A DNA stretch of 64,000 bases from Bosea beijingensis (GTDB lineage Bacteria > Pseudomonadota > Alphaproteobacteria > Rhizobiales > Beijerinckiaceae). Location: assembly GCF_030758975.1 (NCBI RefSeq), contig NZ_CP132359.1, forward strand, positions 4,664,505-4,728,504, given 5' to 3'. This document shows, piece after piece, positions 17,964-26,076 of this stretch (position 1 is the first letter of the stretch; each line of letters begins with the position of its first letter). A program made the translations under genes and the position numbers. The notes beneath the pieces were generated by a model. The model was not told the origin of the DNA and ran no database searches. It saw nothing but the letters and a program-made list of their open reading frames with translations.

Positions 17964-19964
17964 TCAGGCGAATTCCATGATGACCGCGTCGACGGCGAGC
18001 GAGTCACCTTCCTTCGCCAGGATCTTGGCGATGGTGACATCCTTCTCGGCGCGCAGCACGTTCTCCATCTTCATCGCCTCGACCATGGCGAGCGGCTCGC
18101 CGGCCTTGACCTCTTGGCCCACGGCAACCGAGATCGCCTTGACCAGGCCCGGCATCGGGCAGAGCAGGAACTTGCCGGTATCGGCCGCGACCTTCTCGGG
18201 CATCAGCGCGGCCAATTCGGCCTCACGCTGCGTATAGACATGGGCGTTGGCATAGGCGCCGGCATGGCCGAGCGCGACGCCGTTCAGGATCGGCCGGACC
18301 TGCGCCGCAACCTTCACCCCGTCGAGCGTGCCATGCCAGACCGGCTCTCCCGGCACCCAACCGCTGACGATGCTGACGCTGTGGCCCGGGAAGGCGATGA
18401 CGACCGCCCCGCCCTGCTCCGTCACCTCGCCCTCGAAGCGTTTACCGCCGAGCTGGACAATGCGCAGGCGGTCGAAGGAAACCTTGCGCCAGCCCTCCAT
18501 CTGCGCCGAGACATTGCGCTTGCGCTGGTTCATGCGGTGGTCGCAGGCGATCGCGATCGCCGCCATGCGCCGCGCCGTCTCACCTTGCGGCGCCGGCAGC
18601 GAGAACCCCTCCGGGAACTCCTCGGCGATGAAGCCGGTCGAGAGATTGCCGGCGATCCAGCGCGGATGCTGCATCACCGCCGCGACGAAGGGGATGTTGT
18701 GGCGGATGCCGTCGATGGCGAAGGCATCGAGCGCGCGCGCCTGCGCCTTGATAGCGGCCTCGCGCGTCGGCGCGTGCGTCACGAGCTTGGCGATCATCGG
18801 GTCGTAATAGATCGAGATCTCGCCGCCCTCGAACACGCCGGTATCGTTGCGCACCATGGCCTCGCCATCCGGCCCCTCGCTCGGCGGCCGATAGGTCACG
18901 AGCCGGCCGGTCGAGGGCAGGAAGTTGCGGGTCGGGTCCTCGGCATAGACTCTGGATTCGACCGCCCAGCCTTCGAGCTTCACATCGGCCTGCGCGATCG
19001 CGAGCTTCTCGCCATAGGCCACGCGGATCATCTGCTCGACGAGGTCGATGCCGGTGATCATCTCGGTCACCGGATGCTCGACCTGGAGGCGGGTATTCAT
19101 CTCGAGGAAGTAAAAGGACTTGTCCTGCCCGGCGACGAACTCGACCGTGCCGGCCGAGTCATAGTTCACCGCCTTGGCCAGCGCGACCGCCTGCTCGCCC
19201 ATCTTCCTGCGGGTCGCCTCGTCGAGCAGCGGCGACGGCGCCTCCTCCAGCACCTTCTGGTTGCGGCGCTGGATCGAGCATTCGCGCTCGCCGAGATAGA
19301 TGACGTTGCCGTGCTTGTCGCCGAGAACCTGGATTTCGATATGGCGGGGATCGACGATGAACTTCTCGACGAAGACGCGATCGTCGCCGAAGGACGAGGC
19401 CGCTTCCGACTTGGCGCGAGCAAAACCTTCCGCGACCTCGCCGGCCGAATGGGCGATGCGCATGCCCTTGCCGCCGCCACCGGCCGAGGCCTTGATCATC
19501 ACGGGATAGCCGATCTCGTCGGCGATCGTCACGGCATGCTCGGGGCTCTCGATGATGCCGAGGAAGCCCGGAACGGTGGAGACCCTGGCGGCCGCCGCAG
19601 CCTTCTTCGATTCGATCTTGTCGCCCATCGCGGCGATGGCACCCGGATTGGGGCCGATGAAGACGATGCCGTTATCCTTGAGCGCCTGAGCGAAGGCCTC
19701 GCGCTCGGAGAGGAAGCCGTAGCCGGGATGCACGGCCTGCGCGCCCGTTTGCTTGCAGGCATCGATGATCTTGTCGATCAGCAGATAGGATTGGGCGGCG
19801 GGAGCCGCGCCGATATGCACGGCCTCGTCGGCCATCTCGACATGCAGCGCATCGCGATCCGCGTCCGAATAGACGGCGACCGTCTTGATGCCCATCCGCC
19901 GCGCCGTCTTGATGACCCGGCAGGCGATCTCGCCGCGGTTCGCGATCAGGATCTTCGAGAACAT
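17964..19964 (-). CDS. pccA: Propionyl-CoA carboxylase alpha subunit (biotin carboxylase/BCCP)
   Basis: A 666-residue subunit. The biotin carboxylase domain fills residues 1 to about 450 (ILIANRGEIACRVIKTARRMG, the ATP-grasp KASAGGGGKGMRI, and FLEMNTRLQVEHPVTE). A linker/BT domain follows, and the C-terminal biotinyl domain carries EAMKMEN with the biotinylated Lys at about residue 632. The match of long blocks to alphaproteobacterial PccA is why I prefer propionyl-CoA over methylcrotonyl-CoA carboxylase. The pccB partner is not in this window. Substrate assignment is less certain than family. Confidence 0.9.
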   Translation of the reverse strand: MFSKILIANRGEIACRVIKTARRMGIKTVAVYSDADRDALHVEMADEAVHIGAAPAAQSYLLIDKIIDACKQTGAQAVHPGYGFLSEREAFAQALKDNGIVFIGPNPGAIAAMGDKIESKKAAAAARVSTVPGFLGIIESPEHAVTIADEIGYPVMIKASAGGGGKGMRIAHSAGEVAEGFARAKSEAASSFGDDRVFVEKFIVDPRHIEIQVLGDKHGNVIYLGERECSIQRRNQKVLEEAPSPLLDEATRRKMGEQAVALAKAVNYDSAGTVEFVAGQDKSFYFLEMNTRLQVEHPVTEMITGIDLVEQMIRVAYGEKLAIAQADVKLEGWAVESRVYAEDPTRNFLPSTGRLVTYRPPSEGPDGEAMVRNDTGVFEGGEISIYYDPMIAKLVTHAPTREAAIKAQARALDAFAIDGIRHNIPFVAAVMQHPRWIAGNLSTGFIAEEFPEGFSLPAPQGETARRMAAIAIACDHRMNQRKRNVSAQMEGWRKVSFDRLRIVQLGGKRFEGEVTEQGGAVVIAFPGHSVSIVSGWVPGEPVWHGTLDGVKVAAQVRPILNGVALGHAGAYANAHVYTQREAELAALMPEKVAADTGKFLLCPMPGLVKAISVAVGQEVKAGEPLAMVEAMKMENVLRAEKDVTIAKILAKEGDSLAVDAVIMEFA

Positions 19965-20124
19965 GCGCGGCCACTCCCGGCTTCAGACCAGACTGCAATA
20001 GCCGGGGTCTATGGGATGCCGCAACCGCCGTCCACCGATGCGAAAGTCGGCTATCGGGCTAGCCGTTGTGCAAGGATGCACAGATCGAGGTTATGCCCTT
20101 TGTCAGTGGGAGCACCGGTCCAAC

Positions 20125-20236
20125 GCCGTCATGCCCGGGACTGACCCGGGCATCTCTCGCAGGGAGCGTCTCCCTTGCCCAACCGCTCGTCAGGCCCAGG
20201 CTGGGTGCGCTTCTCAGGTCAAGCCCGAGAATGACG
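20125..20236. repeat. Intergenic palindromic repeat
   Basis: It begins with a perfect hairpin ATGCCCGGG (20131-20139)/CCCGGGCAT (20145-20153) and ends in CCCGAGAATGACGCC. Its outer words GCCGTCATGCCCGG and GAATGACG are inverted. It sits just after the stop of the hypothetical gene at 20243, so it may act as a 3' stem-loop. Confidence 0.55.
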
Positions 20237-20242
20237 CCCGGC

Positions 20243-20695
20243 TCAGCTCGCGAGCAGAACGACGCGGGGAGCGGCGCCGACGCCGGCCCGGAGCACATCC
20301 TTCGCCGCGCCCTTGGCGAAGGCGAAGGCCAGCAGGGTCTCGTCGCAATGCTCGGCTTCGCGAGCGATCTCGTTGGCGATGCGCAGGGCGGTCGTGGTCG
20401 GCCCCTCGCCGGCCGAAAGCGTCGTGACCAGCCAATGCGCCTTGTCGCGATCGATCACGCCGGTCGGGCGGTTCTCCCAGACGGCGAAGTCGACGACCAG
20501 CGCGACCAGATAATCCGCATAAGCCTTGCAGTTGAGCGGCACGGCCCGGTCGAGCGCAATGAGAACATCGACGATGTCCCGCGTGATAACGATGTCGCTC
20601 AAGATGTTGCGCTGAAGCATCTTGACGTCTTCTTCGTCGATCGCGCGACGATCCATCACGCGATCGACGAATTCACGAAGCTCATGATCCATCAT
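20243..20695 (-). CDS. Hypothetical protein, 150 residues
   Basis: An all-alpha, soluble, acidic N-terminal half (MMDHELREFVDRVMDRRAIDEEDV) is followed by a more hydrophobic C-terminus ending GVGAAPRVVLLAS. ATG 20695 has AGGGG 7 nt upstream; ATG 20692 directly follows. I see no domain that I recognise and no signal peptide. Codon use looks like that of its neighbours, so it is a real gene. It is flanked on both sides by repeat-bearing intergenic DNA. Confidence 0.75.
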   Translation of the reverse strand: MMDHELREFVDRVMDRRAIDEEDVKMLQRNILSDIVITRDIVDVLIALDRAVPLNCKAYADYLVALVVDFAVWENRPTGVIDRDKAHWLVTTLSAGEGPTTTALRIANEIAREAEHCDETLLAFAFAKGAAKDVLRAGVGAAPRVVLLAS

Positions 20696-21126
20696 GTTCG
20701 AACCCCTGTCCGGCGTTGTTTTGTGCCGGTACGTCCCTGTTGTGGGAACACCATGCACCCCGCCACGGCATCAGGTGGTTAACGCGAAAATCTGAACGGT
20801 TATTCAGGTTAAACGGAACTGAGTCGGTTTGGTTGCGAGGGTGTTACTGAGGTCCAGACAGGCATCGCAGGATGGCGGCTCTCAGACAGGTCACGCCGGA
20901 CGCTCGCCGGTATCCGTCCAACGGGGCTATCGACCGGCTCCCGGCCGAAACTACCTTTGTCACTTCGGGGCTTCGCATCGCGAAGAACCCGGAACCCACG
21001 ACTGGGCATGCCGCCTGCAACCAAGTACCCGAGGCCTCACCCAACCGTGGGTTCCGGGCTCGCGCCGCTGGCGCCCCGGAATGACAAGGGCTGTGCCTCG
21101 AAACCACGCGATGCCTATGGACGCTC
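20696..21126. other. Intergenic region containing a long palindrome
   Basis: A 431-bp gap between the start of the hypothetical gene at 20695 and the end of the HAD gene. Most of it is repeat-like DNA (see 20957-21087). No coding frame is convincing. The promoter of the hypothetical gene should lie in 20696-20830, which is locally AT-richer (for example GGTTAACGCGAAAATC at 20775-20790). Confidence 0.5.
20957..21087. repeat. Long inverted repeat, family shared with 50375-50511
   Basis: The outer arms are TTGTCACTTCGGGGC and GCCCCGGAATGACAA. The inner arms are GAACCCGGAACCCACGACTGGG and a diverged CCCAACCGTGGGTTCCGGG. The left inner arm matches the copy at 50375-50511 almost base for base. Located between two minus-strand genes. 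Confidence 0.75.
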
Positions 21127-21804
21127 CTACGCCGCAATAGCCTTCGGCAATCCCAGCGCCGCCGGCAATTCCGGAAATTCCCGCAGCACATGTCGGGCAC
21201 CGAGCGAAACGAGCTTCTCGACGGGCTGGAAGCCCCAGGACACCGCGACCGGCACCACGCCGGCGGCGACCGCCATCTCGATGTCGAACGAGCTGTCGCC
21301 GACCATCGCCGTCCGCTCCGGCGCGGCCCCGGTTTCCGCCATCGCCCGCTGGATCATGCCGGGATGCGGCTTCGACGGCGCATCGTCGGCCGACTGCACG
21401 GTGTCGAACAGCCCCTGCCAGCCATGCCGGGCGACGATGAACTCGGCGCCTTTACGCGACTTGCCGGTGGCGATGCCGAGCTTCAGTCCGCCATGGCGCT
21501 TCAGCCCGGCCAGCGTCTCGGCAACGCCCGCGAACAACGGCTCATCCAGCGACGGATCGGTCTCGGCCTGCACCCGCATCGCGCTGAAGACCTGGCGATA
21601 GGTCTCGGTCAGTACATCATCGGGTGCGTCGAGCCCGGCGAGCTGCGCCATCGCGATGTCCAGCGTCAGCCCGACGATGCCCAAGCCGGCCTCGCGCCCC
21701 GGATGAGCCCTCCTGCAGCGCCTGAAGGTCTCGTACTGCGCTTCGAGGATGATCGCCTCGGAGTTGATCAGCGTGCCGTCGAGATCGAAGATGATGAGAT
21801 CCAT
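21127..21804 (-). CDS. HAD family phosphatase (phosphoglycolate phosphatase-like)
   Basis: A 225-residue haloacid dehalogenase superfamily hydrolase. Motif I DLDGTLINSE (nucleophile Asp at residue about 7), motif II in LGIATGKSRKG, and motif III/IV K...GDSSFDIEMAVAAG are present, with a helical cap between motifs I and II. The layout fits the Gph/PGP subfamily acting on small phosphorylated metabolites. The substrate is not known. Confidence 0.9.
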   Translation of the reverse strand: MDLIIFDLDGTLINSEAIILEAQYETFRRCRRAHPGREAGLGIVGLTLDIAMAQLAGLDAPDDVLTETYRQVFSAMRVQAETDPSLDEPLFAGVAETLAGLKRHGGLKLGIATGKSRKGAEFIVARHGWQGLFDTVQSADDAPSKPHPGMIQRAMAETGAAPERTAMVGDSSFDIEMAVAAGVVPVAVSWGFQPVEKLVSLGARHVLREFPELPAALGLPKAIAA

Positions 21805-21878
21805 GCCGGCGCTTTAACCCGGATCGAGCGGGCGATCCATTGCAAACCCGACATGGCATCATCGCGCCTGCGAACGTC

Positions 21879-22379
21879 TCAACCCTTGGCCTCGCGGGCG
21901 CAGGTATCGACCGCCTTGCGCAGATCGGCGCCGTCCAGTCCCTTGGCCCGCGCCTCCTTGCGGCACTCGGAGCGCTGGGCCAGGTCCGGTCGCTTGCCGT
22001 TGAAGCAGGCGGTCAATGCCGCGATGCGTTCGGCGCCCTCCAGCTTGCGCCCGTCGACCTCGTCCTTGCAGGCTGCGCGCGCCGCCACTGCAGTCGGCTT
22101 GCCGTCGCGCGTGACGCCGTCGCGGGCATAGAGCTGCACACCGGGGAACTTGCCCTGCATGCAGATGCGCATGGCAGCGCGCAGATCGTCGCCAGTGAGC
22201 GCGATATTCTCGGAGACGCAATCCTGCCGCGCCTTCGCCCGCTCAGTGCGCGGAATCGGTTCATCTGCCGATGTCGTGACAGGTGTCGGAGCCGGCACTT
22301 TGGCCGGCGCGACATTCTGTGCCTTGGCGGCGCCGCCAAGGCCGAGAACGAAGGCGGAAACGATCACAAACGAACGCAT
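21879..22379 (-). CDS. Secreted Cys-containing protein with PsiF-like repeats
   Basis: A 166-residue protein. ATG 22379 has a strong GGAGGGG upstream and opens a Sec signal peptide (MRSFVIVSAFVLGLGGAAKAQ). The mature part has three repeats with the pattern C...E/R...L.G.(D/E)(R/L)..A...C (for example ACKDEVDGRKLEGAERIAALTACFNG), resembling PsiF repeats. PsiF is phosphate-starvation-linked in enterics but of unknown activity. The family call is tentative. Confidence 0.7.
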   Translation of the reverse strand: MRSFVIVSAFVLGLGGAAKAQNVAPAKVPAPTPVTTSADEPIPRTERAKARQDCVSENIALTGDDLRAAMRICMQGKFPGVQLYARDGVTRDGKPTAVAARAACKDEVDGRKLEGAERIAALTACFNGKRPDLAQRSECRKEARAKGLDGADLRKAVDTCAREAKG

Positions 22380-22474
22380 GGTCAGCCCCTCCGATGACGA
22401 GAACATCACTAGAACAGAAAGCGCTTTGTTCCGCAACTGTTCTCTTACGTTTCGTCATCGCGCAAGCAGAGGCC

Positions 22475-23728
22475 TCACTCGTCGGGCGCCTCGACGATCG
22501 GGTCATAGGGCGCGTCGTCGAAGCCGAGCAGGTTCCAGCTCTGGCGCATATGCGGCGGCAGCGGCGCGCTGACGTCGATCGTGCCCTTGCCGCGCGGATG
22601 CGGCAGCACGATCCGCCGCGCCAGCAGGTGCAGCTTGTTCTGGATGCCGCCGGGCAGCTCCCAGTTCTGGATGTTGAAGTATTTGGGGTCGCCGATGATC
22701 GGGTGGCCGATATGGGTGGTGTGGGCGCGCAATTGATGCGTGCGCCCCGTCACCGGCTTCAGCGACAGCCAGGCGAGCTTCTGCGCCGCCGTCTCGACCA
22801 CCGCGTAATAGGTCACGGCATGCATCGCGCCGTCCTCGCCATGCTGGGCGACGGCCATGCGCTGGTCGCCGTCATAGGCCTCCTCGCGGGCGAGATAGGT
22901 CGAGATCCGGCCCTGGCGCACGCGCGGCACGCCGACGACCAGCGCCCAGTAGACCTTGCGGGCCGAGCGCGAGCGGAAGGTCTTGGCCAGCGTCGCCGCC
23001 GCGAAACGCGACTTGGCGATGACGAGACAGCCGGCCGTATCCTTGTCGAGACGGTGGACGAGGCGCGGCTTCTGCCCGTCCTTGGCCGTGAGGGCCTCCA
23101 GCATCTGGTCGACATGGCGCGTCGTTCCCGAGCCACCCTGCACGGCGAGCCCCGCCGGCTTGTTGAGGACCATGACGTCGTCGTCCTCATAGAGCGTGAT
23201 CGAGCGCAGGAAGCCGATCGTATCGGCATCGGCCTTGACCGAGCGCGGCCGCTCGGCCTGTTCCTCCAGCCGGAGCGGCGGGATGCGCACGGTCTGGCCT
23301 TCGCTCAACCGGTCCTTGCTGTCGGCGCGCTTGCCGTCGACGCGCAACTCGCCCTTCCGGACGATGCGCTGGATATGGCTGAAGGAGAGCTGCGGAAAAC
23401 GCGCTTCGAGGAAGCGGTCGATCCGCATCTCGTTCTCGTCCTGCGTCACCACGAGCTGCTGCACGCCGGTCGAGAGCACCTGTGCGGTCTCGGCCTTGAC
23501 TTGGGCGCGCGTCGGCTTGGGAGCTTCCTCCACCGGCCGCGGGCGCACGGGGCGCTGCACGCGCTCCTCGCCGCCGGCCGGGCGCGCCGCGGCGCGGCGC
23601 CGGGCATCGTGGCTCGGCCGCTTGCCGCGCGGGGCGCCAGCGGATGGCAGCTTGCCGCCGCGCGAGGGGCCGCCAGCGCCCTTGTTTCCGGGGCTCTTGC
23701 CGCCGGGGCCTTTGCCGCCCGTCTTCAT
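22475..23728 (-). CDS. rluC: RluA-family 23S rRNA pseudouridine synthase
   Basis: A 417-residue protein. The first ~85 residues are a Gly/Lys/Arg-rich low-complexity extension. An S4 RNA-binding domain follows (RIDRFLEARFPQLSFSHIQRIVRKGELRVDGKRA), then the catalytic domain with HRLDKDTAG, whose Asp is the pseudouridylation nucleophile, and GRTHQLRAH. The S4 plus RluA arrangement fits RluC. ATG 23728 overlaps the crcB stop by 4 bp (ATGA). Confidence 0.88.
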   Translation of the reverse strand: MKTGGKGPGGKSPGNKGAGGPSRGGKLPSAGAPRGKRPSHDARRRAAARPAGGEERVQRPVRPRPVEEAPKPTRAQVKAETAQVLSTGVQQLVVTQDENEMRIDRFLEARFPQLSFSHIQRIVRKGELRVDGKRADSKDRLSEGQTVRIPPLRLEEQAERPRSVKADADTIGFLRSITLYEDDDVMVLNKPAGLAVQGGSGTTRHVDQMLEALTAKDGQKPRLVHRLDKDTAGCLVIAKSRFAAATLAKTFRSRSARKVYWALVVGVPRVRQGRISTYLAREEAYDGDQRMAVAQHGEDGAMHAVTYYAVVETAAQKLAWLSLKPVTGRTHQLRAHTTHIGHPIIGDPKYFNIQNWELPGGIQNKLHLLARRIVLPHPRGKGTIDVSAPLPPHMRQSWNLLGFDDAPYDPIVEAPDE

Positions 23729-24108
23729 GACATGCTCCGCATCACAGCAAGGCCACCGACCAGCGCCGCCAGCGACAGCACGACCGAGCCGATCACATAG
23801 GTGGCCGCCAGCATCGCCTCGCCCCGCTCCCAAAGCAGGACGGCATCGAGCGAGAAGGCCGAAAAAGTGGTGAACCCACCGAGGATGCCCGTCGCCAGGA
23901 AGAGGCGCAGGTCCTGCGGCACGCCCTCGCCGGCGCGGAAGGCGAACCAGCCGGCGACCAGCCCCATCAGGGCCGAGCCGATGATGTTGATGGCCATGGT
24001 CCCATAGGGAAAGCCGAGGCCGAACCAGCGCGGCGACACCACATTGATGCCGTGGCGCAGGGCGCCGCCGATGCCGGCGCCTAGAAAAACGAAAACGGTG
24101 GAGATCAT
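23725..24108 (-). CDS. crcB: Fluoride ion channel CrcB/Fluc
   Basis: A 127-residue four-helix membrane protein. Signature blocks GGALRHG, FPYGTMAINIIGSALMG and GILGGFTTFSAF (with the Phe-box residues) are present. It acts as a dual-topology dimer that exports fluoride. ATG 24108 is the only start at the correct position. It overlaps rluC by 4 bp. I looked for a fluoride riboswitch in the 110 bp upstream and did not see one. Confidence 0.93.
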   Translation of the reverse strand: MISTVFVFLGAGIGGALRHGINVVSPRWFGLGFPYGTMAINIIGSALMGLVAGWFAFRAGEGVPQDLRLFLATGILGGFTTFSAFSLDAVLLWERGEAMLAATYVIGSVVLSLAALVGGLAVMRSMS

Positions 24109-24225
24109 CGCTGTGGAATAGAGCGCACTGCCGCCTTGCACAAACGAAATCCGCCGCAATTGCACGGCTCCGTGCGGCCGGGCAGGAAGATCGGTCTCGG
24201 GAATCGACCGGTCGCAGCGACGGGA

Positions 24226-24579
24226 ATGAACGCGATGGCTCTTCAGGCTGGGTTCGGGCGCATGGGATTGCTGGCCGTCATGCTGGCATTCGTCAGCACG
24301 ATGGCGGCTGCGCAGCAGAGCGGCGGCACGGATTGGCCGACGGAGAAATGCAACCGCTACAAGAAGGCCTATGACCAGTCGATCGCGCGGCTCGGCAAGA
24401 AGGGCCTGGGAGCCGAATTCCTCGCCAGCCACGACGCCTTTCTCGCCGCGAACTGCCAGGCCCGCGCCGAGGTCTGCGCCCGCAGCAAGGAAGAGCTGGA
24501 ACTCGCCAACCGGCTCGTGCTGATGGCGATGAACAGCGGCATGTCCGGCACCTTCCTGCCGTTCACTTGCCGAAGCTGA
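24226..24579 (+). CDS. Hypothetical exported protein, 117 residues
   Basis: Translation from ATG 24226 (or 24235) gives a signal peptide (MGLLAVMLAFVSTMAAAQQ) and a mature domain of about 85 residues with four Cys, spaced C...C..C...C (EKCNRYK, ANCQARAEVCARS, FTCRS), likely two disulfides. I do not recognise the family. It is convergent with the small membrane protein at 24587, only 7 bp between stops. Confidence 0.75.
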   Translation: MNAMALQAGFGRMGLLAVMLAFVSTMAAAQQSGGTDWPTEKCNRYKKAYDQSIARLGKKGLGAEFLASHDAFLAANCQARAEVCARSKEELELANRLVLMAMNSGMSGTFLPFTCRS

Positions 24580-24586
24580 GAGGGCC

Positions 24587-24766
24587 TCAGGGCTCGCGCC
24601 GGCGCCGCAACCGCGGATGCACATAGAGCTCGAAGGCGATGGTCAGCACGATGAAGACCAGCGCGATGGCGAAGGCCACGACCCAATAGGAGACATCGTC
24701 CTTCGCGACGAACCAGCCCGCGATCACCGAGGGCACGATCATGAACAGGCGCGCCAGCAGGAACAT
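24587..24766 (-). CDS. Small two-helix membrane protein (59 residues)
   Basis: The frame from ATG 24766 to TGA 24587 gives two hydrophobic segments (LLARLFMIVPSVIAGWFV and VVAFAIALVFIVLTIAFELYV) and a basic tail HPRLRRRREP. GGGGGGAG lies upstream inside the end of rarA, and the start is 2 bp after the rarA stop, so it is the third gene of degP-rarA. Positive-inside rule puts the tail in the cytosol. Unknown function. Confidence 0.75.
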   Translation of the reverse strand: MFLLARLFMIVPSVIAGWFVAKDDVSYWVVAFAIALVFIVLTIAFELYVHPRLRRRREP

Positions 24767-24768
24767 CC

Positions 24769-26076
24769 CTACTCCCCCCGCTCCTGCCGCAGCCGTTCCC
24801 AGTATTCCAGCCGCTTGCGGATCTCGCGCTCGAAGCCGCGCTCGGGCGGATCGTAGAAGCGCTGTCGGCCGAGCGCATCCGGCCAGTAGTTCTGCCCGGA
24901 GAAGGCATCGGGCTGGTCATGGTCATAGGCATAGTCGGCGCCGTAGCCCTCCTCGCGCATCAATTTGGTCGGCGCGTTGAGGATGGTCTTGGGCGGCGTC
25001 AGCGAGCCCCGCTCCTTCGCCACCCGCACCGCCGCCTTGTAGGCGGTATAGGCGGCGTTCGATTTCGGCGCGGTCGCCAGATAGATCACGCAATTGGCGA
25101 GCGCGAGCTCGCCCTCGGGCGTGCCGAGCTGCTCGTAGGTCTGCGCCGCGGCGCGGGCATGCATCAACGCCTGCGGGTCGGCGAGCCCGATGTCCTCGAC
25201 CGCCATGCGGACCAACCGCCGCGCCAGGAAACGCGGGTCCTCGCCGGCATCGAGCATGCGCGCGAAGTAATAGAGCGCAGCATCCGGATCGGAACCGCGG
25301 ATCGTCTTGTGCAGGGCGGAGATCAGGTTGTAGTGGCCGTCCTGCGCCTTGTCGTAGATTGGCGCGCGGCGCTGGATAACCTCGGACAGGCCGTGCTCGT
25401 CGAGCACCTCGCTGGGCTTCGCCGCCCGCCAGATCTCCTCGGCCAGCGTCAGCACCGCGCGCCCATCACCATCGGCGAAACGCGCCAGAGCCAGCCGCGC
25501 CTCCGGCGTCAACGGCAATTCCCGCCCCTCCAGAACCTCGGCCCGGCCGAGCAGGAAGAGCAGCGAGCCCTCGTCCAGCGACTTGAAGGTCAGAACCCGC
25601 GCCCGCGACAGCAGAGCGGCATTCAGCGCGAAGGACGGGTTCTCGGTCGTCGCCCCGATCAGCGTGATCGTGCCGTCTTCCATGACCGGCAGGAACGCGT
25701 CGAGCTGGGCGCGGTTGAAGCGATGGATCTCGTCGACGAAAAGCAGCGTGCCCCGGCCGCCGAGCCTGCGTCCCCGCGCCGCCTCGAACACCTTCTTGAG
25801 ATCGGCGACGCCGGAGAAGATCGCGCTGATCTGTTCGAAGCCGAGATCGACCAGCCCCGCCAGCAGCCGCGCCACCGTGGTCTTGCCGGTGCCGGGCGGA
25901 CCCCAGAAGATCAGGCTGCCGATCGTGCCGGAGGCGACCAGCCGCGTCAGCGCCCCGTCCGGCCCGGTCAGGTGCTCCTGGCCGGCGACCTCGGCGAGCG
26001 TCGTCGGCCGCAGCCGGTCGGCGAGCGGCCGCGGGCCGGACTTGTCCAGCCCGGAGGCTGCAAACAGGTCGCTCAC
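24769..26076 (-). CDS. rarA: Replication-associated recombination protein RarA (MgsA)
   Basis: A 435-residue AAA+ ATPase of the RarA/WRNIP1 family, acting at stalled replication forks with SSB. Walker A GPPGTGKTT, Walker B LLFVDEIHRFN, sensor 1 IGATTENPSF and the C-terminal MgsA domain (YKAAVRVAKERGSLTPPKTILNAPTKLMREEGYG region) are seen. The start is GTG 26076, overlapping the degP stop by 4 bp (GTGA), so translation is coupled to degP. Confidence 0.95.
   Translation of the reverse strand: MSDLFAASGLDKSGPRPLADRLRPTTLAEVAGQEHLTGPDGALTRLVASGTIGSLIFWGPPGTGKTTVARLLAGLVDLGFEQISAIFSGVADLKKVFEAARGRRLGGRGTLLFVDEIHRFNRAQLDAFLPVMEDGTITLIGATTENPSFALNAALLSRARVLTFKSLDEGSLLFLLGRAEVLEGRELPLTPEARLALARFADGDGRAVLTLAEEIWRAAKPSEVLDEHGLSEVIQRRAPIYDKAQDGHYNLISALHKTIRGSDPDAALYYFARMLDAGEDPRFLARRLVRMAVEDIGLADPQALMHARAAAQTYEQLGTPEGELALANCVIYLATAPKSNAAYTAYKAAVRVAKERGSLTPPKTILNAPTKLMREEGYGADYAYDHDQPDAFSGQNYWPDALGRQRFYDPPERGFEREIRKRLEYWERLRQERGE

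Noticed and set aside
17964..19964. Calling this gene methylcrotonyl-CoA carboxylase alpha to match mccB
   Set aside because: Long sequence blocks resemble PccA more than MccA, and it is 13 kb from mccB, so the propionyl-CoA assignment is preferred.
17109..20144. 1011-codon open frame on the plus strand
   Set aside because: It is antisense to pccA and the GST gene. The translation is rich in His, Arg, Asp and Leu, as expected of reverse-strand reads of GC-rich genes, with no recognisable domain.
24109..24225. Fluoride riboswitch ahead of crcB
   Set aside because: I looked for its conserved pseudoknot words and did not see them; crcB is translationally coupled to rluC and constitutive expression is possible.
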